A stretch of 64,000 nucleotides of DNA, from the NCBI GenBank assembly GCA_965242895.1, contig OZ251507.1, forward strand, positions 1,736,001 to 1,800,000. The letters are read 5' to 3'. The notes below the pieces were generated by a model. The model worked only from the letters and a program-made list of their open reading frames with translations. It ran no database searches and was not told the DNA's origin. Positions 52,070 to 60,197 of the stretch are shown here, piece by piece. How positions within the stretch are numbered: the stretch's first letter is position 1; each line of letters opens with the position of its first letter. The position numbers and the translations under genes are program-made. This DNA is from CATQHL01 sp965242895. Its GTDB lineage: Bacteria; Actinomycetota; Acidimicrobiia; Acidimicrobiales; CATQHL01.

Positions 52070-53780
52070 TCGCCGCGCCTTCGCTGCTGGCGCTCGGGCG
52101 CTCGGGGCGCTTGGGGGTTCTGGGGCTCCTGCGGGCAGGCCCTCGGTCGTGCGTCGAGGCGTCCACGCCGACTTTCCGCAATTCCACCTTGCGCACCTTC
52201 TCCGAGGGCGTCTTGGGCAGCGCTTCGGCGAAGCGCAGGTAGCGGGGGACTGCGAAGTAAGGCAGGCGGCGGTCGGCGTATTCCCAGAGTGCCTCGGCCG
52301 AGAGTTCCTCTCCGGTTTCAAAGACGACCACGGCCAGCACTTCGTCTTCGCCCGCCTCGGCGTCGGCTGGCACCGCCACCACCGCCACCTCGGCGATGGC
52401 GGGATGCGCCCCCAGTGCCTGCTCGACCTCGTAAGAACTGATGTTTTCTCCCCGCCGCCGGATGGAGTCCTTGAGGCGGTCCACGAAGTAGTACCACCCT
52501 TCGGCGTCCTTACGCAGCCCGTCGCCGGTGTGCCAGGTGAGATTCCGCCACGCCGCAAGGGTCTCGGCAGGCATGTCGAAGTATCCGCTGGACTGAGTCC
52601 AGGGGTGGCGGCCTCTAACCACCAGTTCTCCGATCTCGCCCACCGGAACCTCCTCGTCGGTCTCGGAGTCCACGAGTCGAACATCGAACCAGTCGGAGTT
52701 GGCCAATCCAGCCGCTCCAGGGGGGCGGTCCTCCCCATACGGGCTCAGTATGGGCATGCAGGTCTCCGTGAGCCCAAAAACTTCCACGAAAGCTTCCACG
52801 CCGAAGCGCTGTCTGAATTCCTGCAGGTAAGAGGAGGCGGTCGGGGCTGCGAATATGCAGCGCAGATCGTTGTCGGCGTCGTCCGGCCTCGGGGGCTGCT
52901 GCCATACGAAGTCCATCATCACCCCCACGAAGTTGGTGACGGTTGCCCGGGAATCCCGCACCTGATCGACCCACTCGCTGGCGCTGAAGCGTTCACGCAG
53001 TACGTATCGGGCGCCTGCGATGAGCGCCGGATAGGCGGCTAGGAAGTGGCTGTTGCCGTGGAAGAGAGGCCCGGTCGACATATAGACGTCGTCGTCAGTG
53101 AGGCGCGTCAGCGACACGCACTGATCCGCAAAAAGGAACATGTGGGCGTGCGGCATCATCACGCCTTTCGAAGGCCCCGTGGTGCCCGACGTAAAAAAGA
53201 CCGACCCCAGGTCGCAGTAGCGCACCTCAGGCAAGTCGGGCGCTCCGACGGATGGCTCCAGCAGTTCCTCCCAGTCCGATGCAGCGAAACCTGCGCCCTC
53301 CAGGGCTGCGGCGGCTGCGCAGCGGGAACTCTCCTCGCCGCCCGCTAAGTAGAAGCGTTTTATCGTGCGAACGGCTTCGGCGACATCCAGGAAACGTTCG
53401 GCGTAATCGGGGTGGATGAGCGCAGCTGCGGGAGAAACGGTGCGTGCCTGATGCTCTAGGAAACTGCCGCGGTATGCGGTGTTGATGGGAACTTCCGCCA
53501 ACCCCGCCAGCGAAGACGCCAGCCACGCCAGTATGTACTCGGAGCAGTTCGGCAGCATGATCAAGAGCCGGTCGCCGTTATCTGCTCCGCCGGCAAGCAG
53601 GTTCCTGCCGACCTTCTCGGCGACTTGCAGGGTCTCGGCGTAGGTAAGCGAAACCCCTTCCGAAGGGACTTCCAGGTAGATGCTTTCGGCGTGGCTCTCC
53701 GATCTGCGTCGGAGCACTTGGGGCGAGTTCCAGGAACTGCGGTCAGTCCAAGTGGGCTTGTACTGATCGTAGGTTCTCAT
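52062..53780 (-). CDS. Acyl-CoA synthetase (AMP-forming, CaiC-like)
   Basis: 572 residues from ATG 53780. ATP loop VFFTSGTTGPSKGVMMPHAH, GLTETCMPILSPYGED, and the hinge DRLKDSIRRRGENISSYEVE are visible, with the final Lys in PKTPSEKVRKVEL. The order resembles crotonobetaine/carnitine-CoA ligase and related enzymes that activate small polar or cyclic acids. C-terminal ~30 residues are a basic, Pro/Ser-rich tail. Its start overlaps the crotonase stop by 4 bp (ATGA) and its end overlaps the unknown two-domain gene by 8 bp, so three genes are coupled. Confidence 0.88.
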   Translation of the reverse strand: MRTYDQYKPTWTDRSSWNSPQVLRRRSESHAESIYLEVPSEGVSLTYAETLQVAEKVGRNLLAGGADNGDRLLIMLPNCSEYILAWLASSLAGLAEVPINTAYRGSFLEHQARTVSPAAALIHPDYAERFLDVAEAVRTIKRFYLAGGEESSRCAAAAALEGAGFAASDWEELLEPSVGAPDLPEVRYCDLGSVFFTSGTTGPSKGVMMPHAHMFLFADQCVSLTRLTDDDVYMSTGPLFHGNSHFLAAYPALIAGARYVLRERFSASEWVDQVRDSRATVTNFVGVMMDFVWQQPPRPDDADNDLRCIFAAPTASSYLQEFRQRFGVEAFVEVFGLTETCMPILSPYGEDRPPGAAGLANSDWFDVRLVDSETDEEVPVGEIGELVVRGRHPWTQSSGYFDMPAETLAAWRNLTWHTGDGLRKDAEGWYYFVDRLKDSIRRRGENISSYEVEQALGAHPAIAEVAVVAVPADAEAGEDEVLAVVVFETGEELSAEALWEYADRRLPYFAVPRYLRFAEALPKTPSEKVRKVELRKVGVDASTHDRGPARRSPRTPKRPERPSASSEGAASD

Positions 53781-54547
53781 CTGGCGTCTCTGGGCGGGAA
53801 ATTCGGCTTGCGTTTCTCCATGAAGGCGGTGGCTCCCTCCAGCATGTCTGGCGAGGCGATGGCCTGCATCAACATTCCCAGACCGGACTGAAAATTGTCT
53901 CGCATGCTGTTCCACCAGTAGTTCGAGCTGGTCTTTGCGATCTCCAGGTAGCGGGCCGACATGGAGCAGATCTCCTCGCACCAGCGGGCTACCTCGTCTT
54001 CCAGTTCGTCGTCCGGCGCTACGGCGTTTATCCAGCCCAGCTGCAGCGCTTCGGCGGCGGTGTACTTGCGGCACAGAAAGGCCACCTCCTTGGCCTTCTT
54101 CTCACCCACGCTCAGGGCGATGAGGTTCGTGCCTCCAAGCACCGGGGCGCTGCCGACCTTCACTCCCGTCTGTCCGAAGGTGGCGCTCTCTGCCGCTATG
54201 GCGAGGTCGCAGACCACTACCAGTTCGTTGCCGCCCCCGAAGGCAGGGCCGTTCACGGCTGCGATCACCGGCATGGGAGCCGAACGTATGGCGTCAAAGA
54301 GTTCCAGACTGCCGGTGAACATGGAGTGAAGTTCCCAGAAGTCGGGGTCGGCGAGGTTGGAGAGGTAGCCGCCCGCGCAGAAGGCTCGTCCTTCTCCGGT
54401 GATGACTACGGCGCGGCTCCGTGCGTGGGATCGCAGGGCGCCGATGATCTCATCGGACGTGCTGCGGTCGTAGGCGTTCATCCGCTCCGGGCGGTTCAGC
54501 CGCAGCCACAGCACTTCGCCGCGCGTCTCCACGATTACGTCGCTCAT
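53777..54547 (-). CDS. Crotonase-superfamily enzyme of MenB/BadI type
   Basis: 256 residues from ATG 54547. The CoA-binding loop and oxyanion hole are ITGEGRAFCAGGYLSN and NGPAFGGGNELVVVCDLAIA. The stretch FGQTGVKVGS, then VGEKKAKEVAFLCRKYTAAEALQLG and finally EGATAFMEKRKPNF, corresponds to the naphthoate synthase and 2-ketocyclohexanecarboxyl-CoA hydrolase (MenB/BadI) side of the superfamily rather than simple enoyl-CoA hydratases. It could open or close a ring in a CoA ester. Start at 54547 rather than 54622 gives the normal length. Confidence 0.82.
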   Translation of the reverse strand: MSDVIVETRGEVLWLRLNRPERMNAYDRSTSDEIIGALRSHARSRAVVITGEGRAFCAGGYLSNLADPDFWELHSMFTGSLELFDAIRSAPMPVIAAVNGPAFGGGNELVVVCDLAIAAESATFGQTGVKVGSAPVLGGTNLIALSVGEKKAKEVAFLCRKYTAAEALQLGWINAVAPDDELEDEVARWCEEICSMSARYLEIAKTSSNYWWNSMRDNFQSGLGMLMQAIASPDMLEGATAFMEKRKPNFPPRDAR

Positions 54548-54668
54548 GGGTTTCCTCTCTCCTGCTCGCTCAGGGTTTGCGTTGCTCAGGGTTTGTGTTG
54601 CTCTCCGCAGCACTCTAGACAACTAGTTCGCCGAGCCGAGGTCGTCAAGCCCTTGAAGTATTCCGGTT

Positions 54669-55856
54669 ATGATTCGCAATTCCGTGGCGGCACAGCAACT
54701 TTCCCCCGTCCACCTCTCGGTGCTGGCAGAAGCCCGGGAAGTCGCCGAGAGCGTCAGGGACTTCAGCATCGAAGCCGACGAACTCTCCGAGGTGCACGCC
54801 CCCACTCTGGAGGCGCTGCGGGCGAGTCGGCTTTGCGAACTGATGGTTCCCGCTTCCTACGGCGGACGGTTCGAGACGGTGGATTCCCTGGCGGTAGCTC
54901 TGGCTAGGCAGGCGTGCATGAAGGTGTCGTCGCACCTAGATTCGCTCTTCGCCCTGCAGGGCATCGGGAGTTACGCCATCGCCCTCTCCGGTTCGGAGGA
55001 GGCCAGACGAGACTGGCTGCCGCCGGTCGCCTCCGGGGAGGTCTTGGCGGCTCTGGCAGTCACCGAGCCCGAGGCCGGTTCCGACCTCAAGGCCGTCACC
55101 GCCACGCTGTCGGATCACGGGGACTACCTGAGCCTGTCGGGGCGTAAGTCGTTCATTTCCAACGCGCCAAGCGCCGGATTTTTCACCACGCTGGTCAAAG
55201 AGGCTGCCAAGGGCGCCGACGGCGAAGACCTCTTCTCTCTGGTGCTTGTGCCGGCGTCGACGCCGGGCGTTCTCGTTTCGCAGTCGCCCGAGATCATCGC
55301 CCCGCACGTGCTCGGAGAGGTGGAGTTCTCCGGCGTCAGGCTTCCCCCTTCTCTGCGTCTCGGGAACTCCGGCGAGGGCTTTCGGAACGTATTGGCCACT
55401 CTCTCGGTGTTTCGTTCCTCGGTTGCTGGCGCAGCCGTAGGTTTGATGGAGGGTGCTTTAGAGATCGCCGCCCGCCACGCAGCCGAGCGCCGTCAGTTCG
55501 GACGCCCCCTTGTCAAGCTGGGGCCGGTGGCCGCTTTGCTGGCTGACTCCTGGGCCGACCTGGAGTCGGCGCGCCTGCTCACATACAGCGCCGCTGAGGC
55601 TGCTGGCGCAGACCCTTCCGGCAGCCTGGACAGATCTTCCTTGGCGAAGTTGGCTGCTACCGAAGCTGCCGGAAGGGTAGTGGATCGCTGCGTGCAGGTG
55701 ATGGGCCGCTGGGGTCTGATAAGAGGGTCAAAAATCGAGCAGTACTATCGGCAGGCGCGCCCCATGCGGATCTACGAGGGGGCTTCCGAGGTTCTGCGTC
55801 TCGGCGTGGCAGCCCGCCTCTGTCGCGAAGTCACGCAAACTCCCCCTGGCCGTTAG
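54669..55856 (+). CDS. Acyl-CoA dehydrogenase
   Basis: 395 residues, FAD-dependent desaturation of an acyl-CoA. Seen: ALAVTEPEAGSDLKAVTATL, GRKSFISNAPSAGFFTTLV, RRQFGRPLVKLGPVAALLAD, and QVMGRWGLIRGSKIEQYYRQARPMRIYEGASEV, in which the Glu of IYEGASEV is the catalytic base in most family members. Divergent from the crotonase gene, 121 bp between the starts. Together with the CoA ligase and crotonase it provides beta-oxidation-like chemistry. Confidence 0.92.
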   Translation: MIRNSVAAQQLSPVHLSVLAEAREVAESVRDFSIEADELSEVHAPTLEALRASRLCELMVPASYGGRFETVDSLAVALARQACMKVSSHLDSLFALQGIGSYAIALSGSEEARRDWLPPVASGEVLAALAVTEPEAGSDLKAVTATLSDHGDYLSLSGRKSFISNAPSAGFFTTLVKEAAKGADGEDLFSLVLVPASTPGVLVSQSPEIIAPHVLGEVEFSGVRLPPSLRLGNSGEGFRNVLATLSVFRSSVAGAAVGLMEGALEIAARHAAERRQFGRPLVKLGPVAALLADSWADLESARLLTYSAAEAAGADPSGSLDRSSLAKLAATEAAGRVVDRCVQVMGRWGLIRGSKIEQYYRQARPMRIYEGASEVLRLGVAARLCREVTQTPPGR

Positions 55857-56000
55857 TCCACTTCGTATGCGCCGCCTAGTTCATTTCGTGGAGTCTGTTT
55901 TCTTGTTCTGCTTCTGCAGTTGCCTCTTGTTTAGGATGGCGGCAGTGGTAAAAATCTCGCAACCGCCAATGAGTTGACGCCTCACACCGGGAGTAATTGA

Positions 56001-56753
56001 GTGGACTTTCAACTTTCCGATCACGTGGCGATAGTCACCGGAGCCAGCCGCGGGCTGGGGGCGGCCGCAGCCGAGGCCTTGTCGAACGAAGGAACACGGG
56101 TGCTGGCGGCGGCGCGCTCACTCGATGACCTCGAGGCGCTGGCGGCTTCCCACGACGGCAGGATCGCCCCGCACCGCTGCGACATGCGCGACGTCGCCGC
56201 TGTGGAGGGTCTGGTCGACGCCGCCCTCAATCGTTTCGGACGGCTGGACTGCGTGGTCAACAACGCCGGCATCGCTCCAGCAGGGCGTTTCCTGGAACAG
56301 GAAGTCGACCTTCTTCTCGACGTGTTCCGGGTCAACACCCTTGCCCCAGCCGTGCTGTCTCGAGCCGCTGCAGCCCACTTCGTGTTGGAGTCAAAGCCCG
56401 GCTCGGTGATCAACGTGGGATCCACCTCCAGCCTGCGAGGCAAGCCGCTGCTGGCTGCCTACTCGGCGTCGAAGGGTGCTCTGCTGCGCCTCACCGAAGC
56501 GCTCTCGGGGGAGTGGGCCCGCCACGGGATCAAGGTGAATCTGATCGCCCCCGGAGCGTTCCTGACCGACGCACAGAGCCAAGTCGTCGCCGACGAAAAG
56601 CTGCTCTCGGCGAGGCTCAGGAAAATACCCCTGCGGCGTATGGGAGACCCCCCAGAGTTGGGGCCGCTCGTCTGCTACTTGGCGTCTCCGCTTTCGGTTT
56701 TCGTAACAGGTTCCTGCTTTACCATCGACGGCGGCGAAATAGCCAAGCTCTGA
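56001..56753 (+). CDS. Short-chain dehydrogenase/reductase
   Basis: 250-residue classical SDR: IVTGASRGLGAAAAEAL, NNAGIAPAGR, catalytic Ser in NVGSTSS, YSASKGAL (Tyr-x3-Lys) and a C-terminal FTIDGGEIAKL. It may be a 2- or 3-hydroxyacyl-CoA dehydrogenase (BadH-like) of the same route as the crotonase, but the family does not decide this. GTG start at 56001, 144 bp after the acyl-CoA dehydrogenase. Confidence 0.85.
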   Translation: MDFQLSDHVAIVTGASRGLGAAAAEALSNEGTRVLAAARSLDDLEALAASHDGRIAPHRCDMRDVAAVEGLVDAALNRFGRLDCVVNNAGIAPAGRFLEQEVDLLLDVFRVNTLAPAVLSRAAAAHFVLESKPGSVINVGSTSSLRGKPLLAAYSASKGALLRLTEALSGEWARHGIKVNLIAPGAFLTDAQSQVVADEKLLSARLRKIPLRRMGDPPELGPLVCYLASPLSVFVTGSCFTIDGGEIAKL

Positions 56754-56787
56754 TCTGCGTTGGCGGCTTGTCTGCGTTGGCGGCTTG
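56754..56787. repeat. Perfect 17-bp tandem duplication after an SDR gene
   Basis: 56754-56770 is repeated immediately at 56771-56787. It lies in the 108-bp gap before the CMD-like gene, just downstream of the SDR stop codon. Confidence 0.9.
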
Positions 56788-56861
56788 CTTTCTAGAGTCC
56801 GTTTCTCACGCGCACTCTTTCGCCCGCCCGACCGAGCGCCCGAAACTCAAAGGAGAACACC

Positions 56862-57605
56862 GTGCCAACTGAAGCACCCGCTCGATCCAGCAATACCGAC
56901 CGATCGGCCATAGGCAGCGACGCCCTCGCCAGCGGGGAAATCGACGCCGTTTCTCCCAAGTTCGCTGAGGGGCTCGCCCGCATCAGGGAGGTCACCGACA
57001 CCGACGGCGCCTGTCCGGCCTGGGCGAAGGCCATGTACATGGCTTCGGCTGCAGCCGTGAAAGGCCACAGCCGCATGCTCTACCACCAACTCGAGCGCGC
57101 CAAAGTCCTGGGGTTGTCGCTGTCCGCTGCCCGCGGCGCCGCCCTGACGGCTCTGATTTCGCGCGGCGAAGCCGTCTACTCCGCCTTCAATGCCGCCGTC
57201 GACGAGACATACGGCGAAAAGTTGTCCGCCCCGGCGGAGGAGGCGCCTGAGTTTCCCATCGACCGGCAGGCCTGCCTCGACTACTTCGAGGGATACTTCG
57301 GTTTTGTGCCCGACTACGTGAAACTCATGGCCGACGAGTCCCCCCGCGCTCTCGAGGGTTATGTCCTGATGCGGGAGTGGTCTCTGGCCGAGAACGTCCT
57401 CGACGCCCAGAACGCCGAACTGATGCTTTGCACCATCAACGCAGCAGAATTCTCCTCCCGCTTTGTGAACGTTCACGCCAACGGCGCTCGGCGGGCAGGC
57501 TGCAGCGAAGCGCAGATCACCGAGTCGGTAATCTGCGCCATTCCCGTGGCGGGGGTGGCGGCGTGGCTGCCAGGCGCCGACGGAATCATGGAAGGCCGCC
57601 GCTGA
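56862..57605 (+). CDS. Carboxymuconolactone decarboxylase (CMD/AhpD-like) fold protein lacking the thiol pair
   Basis: 247 residues. The second half carries a CMD/AhpD-type helical pattern (AELMLCTINAAEFSSRFVNVHANGARRAG). In enzymes with peroxidase-type activity the helix holds Cys-x2-Cys followed three residues later by His; here these positions are Ser198 and Phe201, with His205 kept. So it may act as a lyase, or as a structural or binding protein, without thiol chemistry. The first half looks like another copy of the fold. It starts about 110 bp after the SDR and 49 bp before the amidohydrolase. Confidence 0.65.
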   Translation: MPTEAPARSSNTDRSAIGSDALASGEIDAVSPKFAEGLARIREVTDTDGACPAWAKAMYMASAAAVKGHSRMLYHQLERAKVLGLSLSAARGAALTALISRGEAVYSAFNAAVDETYGEKLSAPAEEAPEFPIDRQACLDYFEGYFGFVPDYVKLMADESPRALEGYVLMREWSLAENVLDAQNAELMLCTINAAEFSSRFVNVHANGARRAGCSEAQITESVICAIPVAGVAAWLPGADGIMEGRR

Positions 57606-57654
57606 GGCCCGGTCGGGTCTCCGTCTGAAGTTCGATCGCTCAAGGATTCCGAGA

Positions 57655-58680
57655 GTGCGTCAACCCTCAGACATCGGCGGACTCATCGACACGCACGCCC
57701 ACATCGTGCTGGAAGGATCGATGGGACGGGCTGGCAGTTGCGGCCCTGAGATCGGGTATCACCCTGACGGCAGCCCCTGGTTCAGGGTGGGCGACTACCA
57801 ACTCGACGGGGTGGCATACAGAGGGTCGCTGTTCATCGACGTCGACTTGCGTCTCGAAGCCATGGAGCAGGCCGGAATTAGCATCCAAGCCCTCTCACCT
57901 AACCCGCTCACCTACCTTCACTTCATAGACGCTGCCCTGGCAGTGGACTTTTGCCGGGCGCACAACGACAGCCTCGCCGAGGTGGTTCGGGAGCATCCCG
58001 CCCAATTCGTAGGTCTAGGCGCTCTACCCATGCAGGACGTCGACGCGGCCTGCTCGGAAGTCCACCGGATGGTGGCCGAACTGGGGTTGCTGGCCCCCTA
58101 CATAGGTACCGATTTCGGCCTCCCCCTCGACGACCCGGCCATGGATCAGCTCTATTCGACGTGTGCCGAACTGGACGTCCCGCTGTTCATGCATCCGTGT
58201 CAGTCAGGCATCGACGGGCCGATACGCGACCCTCGTCTGCGCCGCTGGGATCTCGATCTCGTGCTGGAGTATTCCTTTGAAGAGGCGGTCACCGCCGCCA
58301 CGCTCATATTCGGCGGCGTGCTGGAACGCCACCCTGACTTGGACGTCTGCCTCAGCCACGGCGGAGGGTCGCTCTGCCTAGCGCTCTCAAAGCTGCGTAA
58401 GTTGGCGGAGCGGCGCCCTGCCGCACCCGACTGGCTCAAACCCCAGGGGGCTTTCGATGAGCAACTTGGCCGGCTCTGGTTCGACTGCCACGTGACGGGA
58501 AGCGAGGAGTTCGCCTTCGTAGCGGCCTCCCTCGGAACCGATCGCCTGGTCTACGGCACCAACTTCGGCGGCTGGGACAAAGGCTCCGGGCCGGACGTGA
58601 GCAAGCTGCGATCCACGCTCAACTCGAACGCATCTAGGCTGCTGCGGCTAGAGCGCCGAGCGCCGCAGTTGTTCGACTGA
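57655..58680 (+). CDS. Amidohydrolase-family (ACMSD-like) protein
   Basis: 341 residues from GTG 57655. TIM-barrel metal-enzyme pattern: HxH in DTHAHIV (His14, His16), LFMHPCQSG with His180, LSHGGGSL with His235, and LVYGTNFGGW at the last strand. In ACMSD-type decarboxylases the last position is an Asp metal ligand (GTD); here it is Asn303. The chemistry could be decarboxylation or hydration of a small cyclic or unsaturated acid. It follows the CMD-like gene by 49 bp and precedes the second two-domain unknown protein. Confidence 0.8.
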   Translation: MRQPSDIGGLIDTHAHIVLEGSMGRAGSCGPEIGYHPDGSPWFRVGDYQLDGVAYRGSLFIDVDLRLEAMEQAGISIQALSPNPLTYLHFIDAALAVDFCRAHNDSLAEVVREHPAQFVGLGALPMQDVDAACSEVHRMVAELGLLAPYIGTDFGLPLDDPAMDQLYSTCAELDVPLFMHPCQSGIDGPIRDPRLRRWDLDLVLEYSFEEAVTAATLIFGGVLERHPDLDVCLSHGGGSLCLALSKLRKLAERRPAAPDWLKPQGAFDEQLGRLWFDCHVTGSEEFAFVAASLGTDRLVYGTNFGGWDKGSGPDVSKLRSTLNSNASRLLRLERRAPQLFD

Positions 58681-58798
58681 GCCAACAGCCTTGACTCACT
58701 GGATCGGCGCCGTTTTGGTCTGAACGACCGCGAGGGCGGAGAGCCCTGAGAGCCCTAGGAATATGAAGTACGGGAACATGAAGTAAGGAAGGTGAGGA

Positions 58799-59695
58799 AT
58801 GGCAGAAGAAGCACCGCTGCTGGCTAACGAAGAAGACCACCCGCAGGAGGTGGTGGCGACTTACGGCGACCGGAGGGTGGTGATCATGGACTCCGCCCGC
58901 TACACAGACGCTCGCAATCGCGACACCGATGTGGTGGTGGCGGCCTCTTACCTGGGGGTGCTGCCTGCTCGTCTTATGGTGCCTCACAGCCCTCGGGCAG
59001 TGATCGGACACGACGGCTCCATAGGCATGGACGGCGCCGGCATCGCCGGTCTCTGGTATCTCGAAGCCCTGGGCATCCCCGCCGCCACTGCTGCGGCCGC
59101 TTCAGCTGAACTCGGAAACGGCGCCGACCAGTACGCCTGCGGCGTGGTGAGCCGTCTCAACATCTACGCCGAGCGCTGCGGCGTGAGCGAGGGGATGCCG
59201 GTTACCGAGGCTGCACGTCTGCTGGCTGAGAACGATCCCGCCGGTGACGTCGACGCAGGCACGAAGATCCGCCGAGAGGTGAAAGCGACCTCCCCTGCCG
59301 GGCGCGAACTTGTCGTGACCGATTCCATAGTGTTCGCCCTGCCGGAGGATTCGCGCAACGTACTGGTGACTGCCGGTCACACCGGCCGCAGCGGAGCCAG
59401 CTTCCTGTTGGAGGTCTCTCCGCACGGCTTTATATGCGCCGACGGGGGGCGGGGCAAAAACGACGCCGGCATCGCCGGCTTGGCCATCGTGGAGCGCAGC
59501 GGCCTCGCTGGCGGTTCCTTCGACGCTTGGACGGCTCCGATAGGAGACGCTTTCAAGGCCTATGAGATCGGTAAGGTGGGGGCGGCCAACCGGCCTGCTC
59601 AGCAGCGGGGAGTAGAGGTGGGGATGCCCGTGAGCGAGGCAGCCTTGGCGCTGCTCTTGTACGAGCCGCCCGTCGAAACGCTCGCAGCGGACTGA
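58799..59695 (+). CDS. Unknown protein made of two copies of one ~120-residue domain (paralogue 2)
   Basis: 298 residues, ATG 58799 with ggtgagga ribosome site. It is the paralogue of the gene at 51191-52069 and shows the same tandem repeat. Residues about 43-145 contain VVVAASYLGVLPAR, HDGSIGMDGAGIAGLWYLEAL, and AERCGVSEGMPVTEAARLL; residues about 185-290 contain VLVTAGHTGRS, ADGGRGKNDAGIAGLAIVER, and QRGVEVGMPVSEAALALL. The conserved Asp-Gly-Gly-x-Gly...Gly-Ile-Ala-Gly-Leu signature is common to all four domains. No known family recognised; no membrane segment or signal peptide. It follows an amidohydrolase gene by 118 bp and precedes the deoxysugar cluster. Confidence 0.72.
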   Translation: MAEEAPLLANEEDHPQEVVATYGDRRVVIMDSARYTDARNRDTDVVVAASYLGVLPARLMVPHSPRAVIGHDGSIGMDGAGIAGLWYLEALGIPAATAAAASAELGNGADQYACGVVSRLNIYAERCGVSEGMPVTEAARLLAENDPAGDVDAGTKIRREVKATSPAGRELVVTDSIVFALPEDSRNVLVTAGHTGRSGASFLLEVSPHGFICADGGRGKNDAGIAGLAIVERSGLAGGSFDAWTAPIGDAFKAYEIGKVGAANRPAQQRGVEVGMPVSEAALALLLYEPPVETLAAD

Positions 59696-59800
59696 TGCTC
59701 CGCGCCGCCGACGCCTCCTTGCGAAACCCAGAGAGAGTTCCAATGGGTTTGATTTCTGGCAGTGTTAGCTTGCAGGAATTGCCGGAAACCGGAGGATGCA

Positions 59801-60115
59801 ATGCAGCGTGCTTGTTTCATTTTTCAGCTTAAAGAAGGCGCCGAAGAAGAATATAAGCGGCGGCATGATGAGATCTGGCCGGAACTCGTAGAAGCGATTC
59901 AGGATTCTGGGCTCAAAAACTACACCCTGTTTCGCCGCGGTCTGCAGGTGATCGGTTACGTGGAGTGTCACCCCGATGTGGAAACGGCCTTTGCCAAAGT
60001 GGAGAGCACTGAGGTGAACGCACGCTGGGACGAATGGTTCGAGGAAATCATCGAAGAAATCACCGACGCCGACGGCAACCTCTTCTGGGCGGAAGAGGTC
60101 TGGCATCTCGACTGA
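59801..60115 (+). CDS. L-rhamnose (or L-fucose) mutarotase
   Basis: 104 residues, ATG 59801 behind ggagg. Pattern of DUF718: RACFIFQLKEGAEEEYKRRHDEIWPELVEAI with the conserved His22 region, YTLFRRGLQVIGYVE, and RWDEWFEEII. The enzyme interconverts the alpha and beta anomers of a 6-deoxysugar so that dehydrogenase or isomerase can use it. Being next to two SDRs and an enolase-superfamily dehydratase, it fits an oxidative pathway. Confidence 0.9.
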   Translation: MQRACFIFQLKEGAEEEYKRRHDEIWPELVEAIQDSGLKNYTLFRRGLQVIGYVECHPDVETAFAKVESTEVNARWDEWFEEIIEEITDADGNLFWAEEVWHLD

Positions 60116-60144
60116 CTCAACTGACTCGACTGAGAAAGTTCTAA

Positions 60145-60180
60145 GCCGGCGCTGTCCCGCCGGCGGCCCCTAGGAGGGCC
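60145..60180. terminator. Two GC-rich hairpins between convergent genes
   Basis: Stem gccggcg/cgccggc (60145-60151, 60158-60164), then ggccc/gggcc (60165-60169, 60176-60180). They lie in the 82-bp gap between the mutarotase and the opposite SDR gene and probably end both transcripts; there is no T-run. Confidence 0.5.
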
Positions 60181-60197
60181 GACGGAGCGAAGGCGCT

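Noticed and set aside
52070..52738. Longer N-terminus of the two-domain unknown protein
   Set aside because: It lies over the CoA ligase in another frame and is Arg/Pro-rich; the GTG at 52069 overlaps the ligase stop as in coupled genes.
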